From contig CAKOIJ010000012.1 of NCBI GenBank assembly GCA_934086775.1, forward strand, positions 1 through 25,904: a stretch of DNA of 25,904 nt, given 5' to 3'. Position numbers and translations under genes: made by a program. The notes below the pieces were generated by a model. That model was not told where the DNA came from and ran no database searches. It worked only from the letters and a program-made list of their open reading frames with translations. Source of the stretch: an uncultured Bacilli bacterium (lineage in GTDB: Bacteria; Bacillota_I; Bacilli_A; RF39; UBA660). Below, piece after piece: positions 8,187 to 15,711 of this stretch; within the stretch, counting starts at the first letter, position 1; each line of letters opens with the position of its first letter.

Positions 8187-9338
8187 ATGGAAGAAGAGAA
8201 GTTTTTTAATGATAAGGAAAGTAAAGTAAAATATATTGTAATAGGTGTATTACTCTTTTTAGTATTAGCTATAATAGGAATGATTTATTACAGCCTAACA
8301 CCTAAAGTAATACTAAATGAAACTATAAAAACTCTAGAACACAAAGCGAGTAAAATCAAAGATAAATACACATTTAAATTTAATATATCATTTAACTTAT
8401 ATTCAGATGACAAAAACATCCAACCATTTTTTAACATAATAAATAAATTTGATTACACATTTGTAACTAACAGTAACTTAAAAGATAATTTAGAAGAAAG
8501 TATATACTTAAAATATAATAAAAAAGATATAATGAATTTAAATGCTTATTATTATAATGATGAAACATACATTAAAATATTTGATAAACTATTACTTGTT
8601 GATAAAACCAAAGAAAATGAAAGCAATAAAAATCCTATAGAATACAAAAATAACATTAAAGATATACTTCCTTACTTAGACTCAAATAGTGAAGATGCGA
8701 AGTGGCTAAAAAAAGTAATAGAAACAATTAAAAATACTATAGAGGAAGATAATCTTAAAAGAAAAATAAATAAAGAAGGATTATCATTAATTATTACTTT
8801 AGATAATAACTTTTATGAGAAACTAGAAAAAGAATTAGAAAAAATTGGATTTAAAGAATATCTTGAAAAAAATAATTTAAAATATGAAGATATAGTAAAT
8901 GAACAGAACTTTAAACCAGAAAAAATTGTAGTTAAATACGAATTAAATGAACTTAAGCATGAACTAAATAAGATTACTATAATAGATGAAAAAGATTCTA
9001 TTGATATAACTTTAAATAGTGAAAATCTTTATTTAGATATATATAACAGTGATAAATGTATAATTAAGGTTTCACTTGAAAAAGAAGGAAACAAAAATAA
9101 ATTAATCGTGCAAGATGATGGTAAGGGTATTTTATTAAACATAACAATTGAAGAAACAGAAAACACATATGAAGAGGTTAAATTAGATACAAGTTCTGCT
9201 AAAAAACTAAGCGAATTAAATGAAGAAGATATAAATTATTTCATGGAAAAAATAGGAAGTACAGAAGGAATGGAAGAACTTATTAATCAAATAACATCAG
9301 CAATAGGAGGTTCAACAAATGAAGAAATTAGTATGTAG
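8187..9338 (+). CDS. Membrane-anchored extracellular protein of unknown function
   Basis: A short cytoplasmic N-terminus with acidic and basic residues precedes one membrane helix (about residues 14-36, YIVIGVLLFLVLAIIGMIYY). The remaining 340 or so residues are hydrophilic, rich in Lys, Glu and Asn, with alternating beta strands and helices; no cysteine pair or catalytic motif stands out. I do not recognise the family. The frame also offers GTG 8178, but that codon overlaps the AGGAG ribosome-binding site at 8174-8178, so ATG 8187 with 8-nt spacing is the better start. Its 3' end overlaps the next gene by 20 nt, indicating co-translation and a shared process with the thioredoxin-fold protein. 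Topology suggests an outer-face domain. Confidence 0.8.
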   Translation: MEEEKFFNDKESKVKYIVIGVLLFLVLAIIGMIYYSLTPKVILNETIKTLEHKASKIKDKYTFKFNISFNLYSDDKNIQPFFNIINKFDYTFVTNSNLKDNLEESIYLKYNKKDIMNLNAYYYNDETYIKIFDKLLLVDKTKENESNKNPIEYKNNIKDILPYLDSNSEDAKWLKKVIETIKNTIEEDNLKRKINKEGLSLIITLDNNFYEKLEKELEKIGFKEYLEKNNLKYEDIVNEQNFKPEKIVVKYELNELKHELNKITIIDEKDSIDITLNSENLYLDIYNSDKCIIKVSLEKEGNKNKLIVQDDGKGILLNITIEETENTYEEVKLDTSSAKKLSELNEEDINYFMEKIGSTEGMEELINQITSAIGGSTNEEISM

Positions 9339-9909
9339 TATTTTAATAAGCTTACTACTTTTAATTCCAGTTAAAATGAATGCTGAAATAAAAAGTGAAA
9401 CATTAATAGAAGCATTAGAAAAAGAAAACATTAAAACAAAAATTAATTATAAAGAAAATAAAGATCAAGTAACAATATACTTTTTTAGAATTCAAGGAGA
9501 AACAAAAAGTCGAAATTTCTTAAATTACTTAAATAGTATATATGATAGATATGGTATGTTTTTTAAAGTAAGAATTTATGAAGTAAGTCAAAATGAAGAT
9601 AATATGAAATTACTTGAAAATACCTTTGATTATCTAGGAGGAGAACATAACGGAGCACCCTTCATACTTATAGGTTCAACTTACTTTGTAACATATAATG
9701 ACACAGTAAATGATAATATAGTAAAATCATTTACAGAAGCTTACTTAGGTGGAAATAAAGTTGATACAATTAGTGAAGTATTAACAAAATATTATAGGAA
9801 TTATACACTAATACTATCTATAGTATTTACAATACTAATAGGACTTACTACAGTAATAATAGTAACTATAATAAGCAATAAAAAAGAAAACAAACAGAAG
9901 CATAATTAA
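9319..9909 (+). CDS. Exported thioredoxin-fold protein lacking active-site cysteines
   Basis: A signal peptide (about 1-22) and a C-terminal membrane helix (about 161-186) enclose a domain of roughly 130 residues. The core has a strand VTIYFFR, a helix at RNFLNYLNSIYD, a strand FFKVRIYEV and GAPFILIGS, where Pro114 matches the cis-proline of thioredoxins. Where CxxC should follow the first strand the sequence is RIQGETKS, and the only cysteine is Cys6 in the signal peptide. Redox activity is therefore impossible in the usual way; a binding or chaperone role is inference. AGGAGG at 9306-9311 lies within the upstream gene, and the overlap of 20 nt suggests a two-gene operon. A catalytic relative with CSHC is encoded at 13745-14206. 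Confidence 0.75.
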   Translation: MKKLVCSILISLLLLIPVKMNAEIKSETLIEALEKENIKTKINYKENKDQVTIYFFRIQGETKSRNFLNYLNSIYDRYGMFFKVRIYEVSQNEDNMKLLENTFDYLGGEHNGAPFILIGSTYFVTYNDTVNDNIVKSFTEAYLGGNKVDTISEVLTKYYRNYTLILSIVFTILIGLTTVIIVTIISNKKENKQKHN

Positions 9910-9930
9910 TAACGGCTTCTGTTTATTTAT
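9892..9930 (+). terminator. Intrinsic terminator overlapping the gene end
   Basis: AAACAGAAGC at 9892-9901 pairs with GCTTCTGTTT at 9915-9924, followed by a T-rich stretch. The left arm encodes the final residues of the thioredoxin-fold protein. Confidence 0.85.
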
Positions 9931-9961
9931 TACTAAAGTTCTAAATAAAACTAAAGGTTAA

Positions 9962-9967
9962 TATAAT
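9962..9967 (+). promoter_or_regulatory. -10 box before the Ca2+-ATPase gene
   Basis: Consensus TATAAT at 9962-9967 with only a weak TTCTAA 17 bp upstream at 9939-9944. The predicted start is near 9974, at the GGTGA ribosome-binding site. Confidence 0.45.
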
Positions 9968-9983
9968 TAACTGGTGAAAATAA

Positions 9984-12557
9984 ATGTTTAATATAACTGG
10001 ACTTACTAATAATGAAGTAACATTATCAAGAAACAAAAATGGTACAAATGAAATAACAGAAGGTAAAAAAAAGACAATATTAAATCTAATTTTAGAGTCA
10101 CTTAACGATCCTATAATAAAAATACTATTAATAGCATTAGCAATAAAAATACTATTTTTTCTAAATGACAGTGACATTTATGAAACAATTGGTATAATTG
10201 TCGCAATTATCCTTGCAACAGTTATAAGTAGTATGAGTGAATACGGAAGTGAGAAAGCTTTTCAAAAACTAAGTAGTACCACATCAAATTTATTAGTAAA
10301 GGTAATAAGGAATAAAAAACTAATAGAAGTACCACTAAACGATATAGTTGTAGGAGATTATGTTTATTTAGAAAGTGGTGATAAAGTCCCAGCAGATGGA
10401 ATAATATACAAAGAAAGTGTATACATAGATGAAAGTATGTTAACAGGTGAAACGAAAGAACAATATAAAGACATAAATAAAAAAGTTTACCGTGGTAGTG
10501 TAGTATTAAATGGAAGAGGGATAATGCTTGTAAAAAGTGTCGGAAATAATACGTATTACGGTAAAATAGCTAAAGACATACAAGAAAGAACTCCAGATAG
10601 TCCTCTTAAAAATAGATTAAAAGATTTAGCAGGACTAATAAGTAAAATAGGATACATATGTGCAGGTTTAGTAATAATATCTTACTTATTTAGTGCCATT
10701 GTAATAAAAAACAACTTTAACTTAGATAAAATAATAAGTACAGTTACAAATATCGATACAATACTACCACATTTGCTTTATAGTTTAACGCTTGGTATAA
10801 CAATAATTGTTGTAGCTGTCCCAGAAGGATTACCAATGATGATTACACTTGTATTATCAAGTAACATGAAAAAACTTGTTAAAGAAAATGTTTTAGTAAG
10901 AAAACTAGTAGGAATAGAATCCTCGGGTAGTTTAAATATACTATTTACAGATAAAACAGGAACATTAACTAAAGGAAAACTTGAAATGGTAAATTTCACT
11001 ACATATAGTGGAACACAATATAAAAAATATAATGACATACCACTAAGTTTAAAAGAAATCATATCATTAAGTCTAAACTATAATAATGACTCCAGTTACT
11101 CTTCTGGGGACATCATAGGCGGAAACACAACAGACCGGGCAATATTAAAATTTATAGGAGAAGAACCTAGAAATAAATATAAAATAATAAAGAAAACCGA
11201 ATTTAATAGTAAACTCAAATATAGTGCAGTTACTTTAAACTATAATGGGGAATTAACTTTTTATAAAGGAGCCTATGAACTAATATCTAACAGATGTAAA
11301 TTCTACTACAAAGATAATGGAACCAAAGGAATTTTAAAAGATAAGAAATATTTAATTGAAAAAGGAAATGAATATACAAAAAAAGGTTATAGAGTTCTTG
11401 CATGTGCTTGTGGTAAAGATTTAAATAGTTTAACATTTATTGGTTTCATTCTCATCAAAGATGAAGTAAGGCCAGAAATACCAAAAGCAATAGAGAGTGT
11501 GAAAAAAGCAGGTATACAAACAGTAATGATAACAGGAGATAACAAGTTAACAGCAGAAAGTATAGCAAGAGAAATAAATCTTGTAAAAACAGAAGAAGAT
11601 TTAATAATAACAAGTGAAGAATTATCAAAAATGAATGACATAGAAGTAAAGAATATTTTACCCAAATTAAGAGTAGTTGCAAGAAGTTTACCTGAGGATA
11701 AAAAAAGATTAGTATTATTATGCCAAGAAATGGGTTTAGTAACTGGGATGACTGGTGATGGGGTAAATGATGCACCAGCATTAAAACGAGCAGATGTAGG
11801 TTTTGCCATGGGAAGTGGAACAGAGGTTGCAAAAGAAGTAAGTGATATAATAATATTAGACGATAACTTTCTAGGTATAGTAAAAACAATCCTATTTGGA
11901 AGGACACTTTTTAAAAGTATTAGAAAATTTATAATATTTCAGTTGACTGTTAACATAACAGCAGTAAGTTTATCGGTAATAGGCCCGCTTTTTGGAATCA
12001 TAGCACCAGTAACCGTAGTGCAAATGCTTTGGATAAATATGGTTATGGATACACTAGCAGGAGTAGCATACGCATGTGAACCACCTCTTAAAAGTTATAT
12101 GGAAGAAAATCCTAAAAAACGCGATGAAAAAATAATGAACTCTTACATGATAAATGAAATACTTGTAACCGGGCTTTATATGAGTTCACTATGTATGATA
12201 TTTCTAAAAAGCGACTTCCTTCATAGTCTTTACAGAGTAGGAGAAAATGACAAATATGTAATGACTGCATTCTTTGGACTATTCATATTTATGACAATAT
12301 TTAATGCATTTAATGCAAGAAGTCATAGACTAAACATATTTGCTAACTTAAGAAAAAATAAAGTATTTTTAGCCATAATAAGCTTTGTTTTAATAGTTCA
12401 ACTACTAATGATCTACTTTGGAGGAAGTATATTTAGAACAACGGGATTGTCATTTATAGAACTTAACCTAACAATATTTTTAGCACTAACAGTTATTCCT
12501 TTTGATTTTTTAAGAAAAACTATATTAAAAAAATTTGGTAAAAACATCGGAGTATAA
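9984..12557 (+). CDS. PMCA-type (P2B) calcium-transporting P-type ATPase
   Basis: This is a full-length P2-type ATPase of 857 residues that exports cations using ATP. Visible motifs are MLTGET in the actuator domain, VPEGLPMMITL in M4, the phosphorylation site DKTGTLTKG with Asp323, MITGDNKLTA and TGMTGDGVNDAP in the nucleotide/hinge region, and AMGSGTEVAKEVSD. M5-M6 carries FQLTVNITAVS and VQMLWINMVMDTLAG, whose pattern matches plasma-membrane Ca2+ ATPases: the Asn and Asp on M6 and Glu on M4 build the single Ca2+ site. Calcium specificity follows from this family resemblance. No long C-terminal regulatory tail is present. The ATG has GGTGA 6 nt upstream. Low cytosolic Ca2+ and Ca2+ export could also favour the Ca2+-dependent dockerin nearby; that link is speculation. 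Confidence 0.93.
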   Translation: MFNITGLTNNEVTLSRNKNGTNEITEGKKKTILNLILESLNDPIIKILLIALAIKILFFLNDSDIYETIGIIVAIILATVISSMSEYGSEKAFQKLSSTTSNLLVKVIRNKKLIEVPLNDIVVGDYVYLESGDKVPADGIIYKESVYIDESMLTGETKEQYKDINKKVYRGSVVLNGRGIMLVKSVGNNTYYGKIAKDIQERTPDSPLKNRLKDLAGLISKIGYICAGLVIISYLFSAIVIKNNFNLDKIISTVTNIDTILPHLLYSLTLGITIIVVAVPEGLPMMITLVLSSNMKKLVKENVLVRKLVGIESSGSLNILFTDKTGTLTKGKLEMVNFTTYSGTQYKKYNDIPLSLKEIISLSLNYNNDSSYSSGDIIGGNTTDRAILKFIGEEPRNKYKIIKKTEFNSKLKYSAVTLNYNGELTFYKGAYELISNRCKFYYKDNGTKGILKDKKYLIEKGNEYTKKGYRVLACACGKDLNSLTFIGFILIKDEVRPEIPKAIESVKKAGIQTVMITGDNKLTAESIAREINLVKTEEDLIITSEELSKMNDIEVKNILPKLRVVARSLPEDKKRLVLLCQEMGLVTGMTGDGVNDAPALKRADVGFAMGSGTEVAKEVSDIIILDDNFLGIVKTILFGRTLFKSIRKFIIFQLTVNITAVSLSVIGPLFGIIAPVTVVQMLWINMVMDTLAGVAYACEPPLKSYMEENPKKRDEKIMNSYMINEILVTGLYMSSLCMIFLKSDFLHSLYRVGENDKYVMTAFFGLFIFMTIFNAFNARSHRLNIFANLRKNKVFLAIISFVLIVQLLMIYFGGSIFRTTGLSFIELNLTIFLALTVIPFDFLRKTILKKFGKNIGV

Positions 12558-12595
12558 AAAAACTAAAGTAACTATAAAAAGTCCTTTAGTTTTTT
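12557..12595. terminator. Bidirectional intrinsic terminator
   Basis: AAAAAACTAAAG at 12557-12568 pairs with CTTTAGTTTTTT at 12584-12595. A-tract and T-tract at the two ends let it stop transcription from both convergent genes, and it overlaps the ends of both reading frames. Confidence 0.9.
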
Positions 12596-13009
12596 CGTTT
12601 CTTCCTCTCCAAAAGATAAAATATTTTTAGCTAAATCAAGAATATCTTTATTAACTTCCTTTTTATAACTCTTAATTTTTGCTTCTATACTAATATTTCC
12701 CATATTAAAACCTCTAATTAAAATACTTGCTATCTTAGAATCGCTGTTATCCTTCTTAACTTCCATTCTCATAGCCAAAGTACTAGTTAAATTTCTAATA
12801 GCACTAGAGTGTTCACTTTTAACCTTATTCTTTCTCATAAGACTTTTACATTCTTTGTAAAAACCTTCATATTCCTTAAGTTCACTTTCTAAAACTTTCT
12901 TAATCTTATTATCTTTATCTCTAATCAATTTTAAAAGTTCTTTACAACTAGTAACTCCCATTTTTGTATTGTCTAATATTAAAACTAATAATTCTTTATT
13001 TTCATTCAT
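12572..13009 (-). CDS. Small helical protein, ferritin-like/DUF2383-like
   Basis: The 145-residue protein is almost entirely helical and soluble, with heptad-like stretches ELLKLIRDKDNKIKKVLE, ELKEYEGFYKECKSLM and VNKDILDLAKNILSFGEEE. Four long helices suggest a ferritin-like bundle of the DUF2383/PA2169 type, which is resemblance only; no complete ExxH metal-ligand pair is obvious. I chose the ATG at 13007-13009 because GGTGA (13015-13019 on the complement) lies 5 nt before it; the frame extends six residues further to an ATG at 13025-13027 without a ribosome-binding site. It is one of only two minus-strand genes here and converges on the Ca2+-ATPase gene. Function unknown; a stress role is conceivable. 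Confidence 0.75.
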   Translation of the reverse strand: MNENKELLVLILDNTKMGVTSCKELLKLIRDKDNKIKKVLESELKEYEGFYKECKSLMRKNKVKSEHSSAIRNLTSTLAMRMEVKKDNSDSKIASILIRGFNMGNISIEAKIKSYKKEVNKDILDLAKNILSFGEEETKKLKDFL

Positions 13010-13060
13010 ACTTTTCACCATTAACATTATGCACCTTTTTAAAAACTTTATACAAAAAAA

Positions 13061-13089
13061 TAGACAATTAAATAAAAAAGTTTTATAAT
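13061..13089 (+). promoter_or_regulatory. Sigma-A-type promoter
   Basis: TAGACA at 13061-13066 and TATAAT at 13084-13089 are 17 bp apart. The predicted start near 13096 leaves a leader of only about 10 nt before ATG 13106. Confidence 0.6.
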
Positions 13090-13105
13090 TAAAGAGTGAT
13101 TAAAT

Positions 13106-13519
13106 ATGATAAAAACATTTAAATTATATTACTTAGGAGCATCCTTATTATACGTATTAGCCACTATATATGAAATATACATATATATGACTATGGAGTC
13201 AAATTGTGTAGGAATAATCTATTTATTTTTAAATTTCTTTGCTATGTTTCTATTACTAACAGTTACTTATAACTATGACCGAGCTTCAGTAAGGCATAGA
13301 ATAAGCAAAAATATAATAACTATTTTTGTAGGATTATTTTCAAGCTATATAATATCTCTAATACTACCTCATGTAATGGGTTATGAAGATGCTTCAAGAA
13401 TGTTTATAAATAATACATCTTTTTGTTCAATAATAATTAAACCGATTATATATATAGGATTAGGTATCATTACATTTATAGAGTTCAGGAGTTTTAAAAC
13501 AGGTACATACAAAAAATAG
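13106..13519 (+). CDS. Small four-helix membrane protein, unknown function
   Basis: The 137-residue protein is predicted to have four membrane helices at about residues 7-30, 34-57, 70-92 and 109-127. The short loops contain YDRASVRHRISK between helices 2 and 3, positive and hence probably cytoplasmic. No motif identifies a family. GAGTGA stands directly before the ATG, within a very short predicted leader. It has its own promoter and terminator, so it is probably monocistronic. It is transcribed divergently from the helical minus-strand gene, sharing an intergenic space of about 96 bp. Confidence 0.75.
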   Translation: MIKTFKLYYLGASLLYVLATIYEIYIYMTMESNCVGIIYLFLNFFAMFLLLTVTYNYDRASVRHRISKNIITIFVGLFSSYIISLILPHVMGYEDASRMFINNTSFCSIIIKPIIYIGLGIITFIEFRSFKTGTYKK

Positions 13520-13520
13520 T

Positions 13521-13545
13521 AAGGAGGAATAGTTCCTCTTTTTCT
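13521..13545 (+). terminator. Intrinsic terminator
   Basis: AAGGAGGAA at 13521-13529 pairs with TTCCTCTTT at 13533-13541 (one G-U pair), loop TAG, then a T tract. The AGGAGG here looks like a ribosome-binding site but no start codon follows at the right distance. The 150 bp after it hold no supported gene. Confidence 0.75.
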
Positions 13546-13694
13546 ATACCAATAATCGTTTAAGCATAAAAATGAAAAATACAGAAAAAACATATGAAAA
13601 TGCCAATAAAATGATTGAAAGATTAATTAAGAACTGAGATAAATACAAAATAGCTGTAAAATAACCAGAGAAAAATGAAATTCACTCAAAAGAC

Positions 13695-13723
13695 TTGCAC
13701 TTTATAAATATTTATTATAAAAT
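13695..13723 (+). promoter_or_regulatory. Putative promoter of the thioredoxin gene
   Basis: TTGCAC at 13695-13700 and TAAAAT at 13718-13723, spacer 17 bp. The start would be near 13730, just before GGAGG at 13733-13737. Confidence 0.55.
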
Positions 13724-13744
13724 TATGTTAATGGAGGTAAAATT

Positions 13745-14206
13745 ATGAAGAAATTTTTAGAAAAAAATAAAGTATTAATTTTAGTAGTTTCTTTAATAGC
13801 TTTATTCGTTGCATTATCTGTATTAATAAAAGATAAAAATGATATGGAAGAAGCAGACAAACTAGTAACTGAATGGTATACAACTACCAAAGAAGGTGGA
13901 ACAGTAGTTACAGTTTTAGCACAAACAACTTGCTCACATTGTGTCAATTTTAAACCGGTAATGGAAAAAGTACAAAAAGAATATGGCTTTAAATTATATT
14001 GGTTTGAACTAGATAAACTAAGTGTTAAATCAAGAAACATGCTAGAATACACTTATGATTTATATGATAGTTTCGGAACACCATACTTATTCATAACAAA
14101 AAACGGTGAATTTATTAACGACTACAAACAAGGTGAAATGCCTGAAGCAGACTTAATAACATTCCTAAAAGATAATGGTGTAATTAAAAATACTAAAAAG
14201 GATTAA
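13745..14206 (+). CDS. Membrane-anchored thioredoxin-like protein (CSHC)
   Basis: One N-terminal membrane helix (about residues 9-28) is followed by a compact thioredoxin fold. The strand VVTVLAQTT leads into the CxxC active site Cys63-Ser-His-Cys66, and GTPYLF contributes the cis-proline Pro113. This motif is close to the CPHC/CSHC sites of extracytoplasmic thiol-disulfide oxidoreductases, so it probably acts on the outer membrane face, oxidising or reducing exported proteins such as the cysteine-bearing surface proteins of this region. GGAGG lies 7 nt before ATG 13745. A weak terminator separates it from the next gene, which has no clear promoter of its own, so partial read-through is likely. 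Confidence 0.88.
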   Translation: MKKFLEKNKVLILVVSLIALFVALSVLIKDKNDMEEADKLVTEWYTTTKEGGTVVTVLAQTTCSHCVNFKPVMEKVQKEYGFKLYWFELDKLSVKSRNMLEYTYDLYDSFGTPYLFITKNGEFINDYKQGEMPEADLITFLKDNGVIKNTKKD

Positions 14207-14229
14207 TGCATATGCATTAGCTTTTTTTA
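14204..14229 (+). terminator. Palindromic terminator/attenuator
   Basis: TAATGCATATGCATTA at 14204-14219 is a perfect 16-bp palindrome starting on the stop codon, followed by GC and seven Ts. With only 12 nt left before the next start codon it may act as an attenuator inside an operon. Confidence 0.75.
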
Positions 14230-14241
14230 TAGGAGTAATGT

Positions 14242-15291
14242 ATGAAGAAAAAAATATTAAGTTTTATTGCTATACTATTAATTATAATAACTGTGAAATA
14301 TTTTGTAAGCGATTATAATATAAAATATAAAGTTAAGGACTACAATATAAGAGAAATAAGTGCAAATAATGTTATGTACTATGAAGTCGAATATGAAGGA
14401 GTTATATATAGTTATTTAATTAATAAAAATAGAAAACTATTCAAAAAAAATATAAAAAAAATTAGCATTGAAGAGAATAATGGAAAGACATGTCTAACAC
14501 CTAATGGCTTATATACAGTCTGCTCGGATGGAGATTATTTAGTAAATAAAGATAATTTCAAATACATAAAAGAAACAAAGGACTTTACCTATAATAATGC
14601 ACTTAATAAAGGTGAGTACATGTTAATTTGGAAATATGATGGTTTTTATTACATGAATGGAAGTGAATACAAAAGTATAAACATTTTAAAAAAAGATAGA
14701 TATTCAAATGACTTGATGATTAAAGCAAATAATTACATAATATTTCCAAAATATGATGATGAATTTACATTTAATTCAATAATAATTCTTAATATACAAA
14801 ATGGTAGTTATGAAGAGGTTGAAACTAAATATAGCATTAGTTACGACTCGTATTATCCAGGAACCAATAAAAATAAATTATATTTATTTGATAATAAAAA
14901 TGAAATTCTTTATGAAATTGACTTAAAAAATCATAAAGTAAAAAAAGCAGTCACAGGTAATGATAGTTACTTTAAATTTGTGAAAGGTAAAAAAGTGAGA
15001 ACAACTATAAATGATTATATAGACAATAAAGTAACTTATAATAACAAAGAAACAAGTATAATTAATGTCAAAGATAATATACTAACTTATAAATATAACG
15101 ATAACATAAAATATAAATTTATAAATGAAAGCAAAGAAAATGTAAGAGTATTAAACGTAATAAATAATAAAGTTTACTTTATGTATAAAGATAATGTTTA
15201 TTCATTTTATAAAGGCAAAATAAACTTTATATGTCATTACTACGAGTTCAATTTCAATAGTTTAAGAAATGTTTTCATATATAGTGAATAA
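14242..15291 (+). CDS. Exported protein of unknown function, beta-rich
   Basis: An uncleaved signal or anchor helix (about residues 4-22, ILSFIAILLIIITVKYFV) leads to about 325 residues of short beta strands rich in Tyr, Asn, Lys and Ile, such as YEVEYEGVIYSYLI, GEYMLIWKYDGFYYM and KLYLFDNKNEILYEIDL. Repeated YxxxNxxxYxID-like strands suggest a beta-propeller of the type that displays WD/PQQ-like blades, but no family motif is clear. Three cysteines are present (two in the CLTPNGLYTVC segment, one near the C-terminus), which may be substrates of the preceding thioredoxin-like protein. AGGAG is 6 nt before ATG 14242. The gene has no evident promoter and follows the thioredoxin gene closely, so a shared transcript is likely. 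Function not recognised. Confidence 0.78.
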   Translation: MKKKILSFIAILLIIITVKYFVSDYNIKYKVKDYNIREISANNVMYYEVEYEGVIYSYLINKNRKLFKKNIKKISIEENNGKTCLTPNGLYTVCSDGDYLVNKDNFKYIKETKDFTYNNALNKGEYMLIWKYDGFYYMNGSEYKSINILKKDRYSNDLMIKANNYIIFPKYDDEFTFNSIIILNIQNGSYEEVETKYSISYDSYYPGTNKNKLYLFDNKNEILYEIDLKNHKVKKAVTGNDSYFKFVKGKKVRTTINDYIDNKVTYNNKETSIINVKDNILTYKYNDNIKYKFINESKENVRVLNVINNKVYFMYKDNVYSFYKGKINFICHYYEFNFNSLRNVFIYSE

Positions 15292-15332
15292 CCATATATG
15301 AATTTTAACATATATTATAATGGGTGTATGTT

Positions 15333-15656
15333 ATGGAAGAATTTAGAAAGGTTATGGATACCGAATATTATACTTATTATACTGTAAATAAAGGAGATAC
15401 TTTATATTCAATAAGTAAAAAATTCAATGTTAATCCAAAATTAGTAAGTGAATTAAATGGACTAAAAGTAGAAGAATATATTTATCCAAATCAAACTTTA
15501 ATAATACCTAAAAAGGGAATTCAATACTACATTACTAAGGAAGATGACACATTAAAAATGGTTTCAAATATATTTGGAACAAAAGAAAGTGAAATAGTCG
15601 AGCAAAATAGAACTATATATTTATTACCAGGACAAATGATTTTCTATAGGGAGTAA
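15333..15656 (+). CDS. Small protein with two LysM domains
   Basis: The protein of 107 residues consists almost wholly of two LysM modules. The first (about residues 13-60) reads YYTVNKGDTLYSISKKF and NPKLVSELNGL, ending in PNQTLIIP; the second (about 62-106) is more diverged: YITKEDDTLKMVSNIFG and LLPGQMIFY. LysM modules bind GlcNAc-containing glycans such as peptidoglycan. No signal peptide or helix is visible, which is odd for a wall binder. In sporulating Firmicutes similar LysM-only proteins are coat or assembly factors. ATG 15333 is preferred over GTG 15324 since GGGTG at 15322-15326 fits as its ribosome-binding site. A TATAAT at 15316-15321 precedes it closely, implying a nearly leaderless transcript, or is coincidental. 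Confidence 0.85.
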   Translation: MEEFRKVMDTEYYTYYTVNKGDTLYSISKKFNVNPKLVSELNGLKVEEYIYPNQTLIIPKKGIQYYITKEDDTLKMVSNIFGTKESEIVEQNRTIYLLPGQMIFYRE

Positions 15657-15679
15657 TCTTGCTTTTTACTCCTTTTTTG
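15650..15679 (+). terminator. Intrinsic terminator
   Basis: GGAGTAA at 15650-15656 pairs with TTACTCC at 15666-15672, followed by TTTTTTG. The stem starts inside the last codon and includes the stop. Confidence 0.88.
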
Positions 15680-15687
15680 TTTATAAT
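15659..15687 (+). promoter_or_regulatory. Promoter overlapping the LysM terminator
   Basis: TTGCTT at 15659-15664, in the terminator loop, is 17 bp from TATAAT at 15682-15687. The transcript would start near 15694, with an 18-nt leader. Confidence 0.6.
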
Positions 15688-15711
15688 ATAAATAGAATAG
15701 GAGGGATAAAT

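Noticed and set aside
11455..11907. A long minus-strand open frame within the Ca2+-ATPase gene
   Set aside because: It lies wholly antisense to a highly conserved gene and is a leucine-rich low-complexity shadow without a start signal.
13521..13541. AGGAGG at 13523 as the ribosome-binding site of a further gene
   Set aside because: No start codon follows at usable distance, and the sequence forms the stem of a terminator.
13572..13637. A 21-codon open frame ending in TGA between the four-helix membrane protein and the thioredoxin gene
   Set aside because: No ribosome-binding site or promoter fits it, it is very short and its TGA stop is unlike all real genes here; it may be a remnant.
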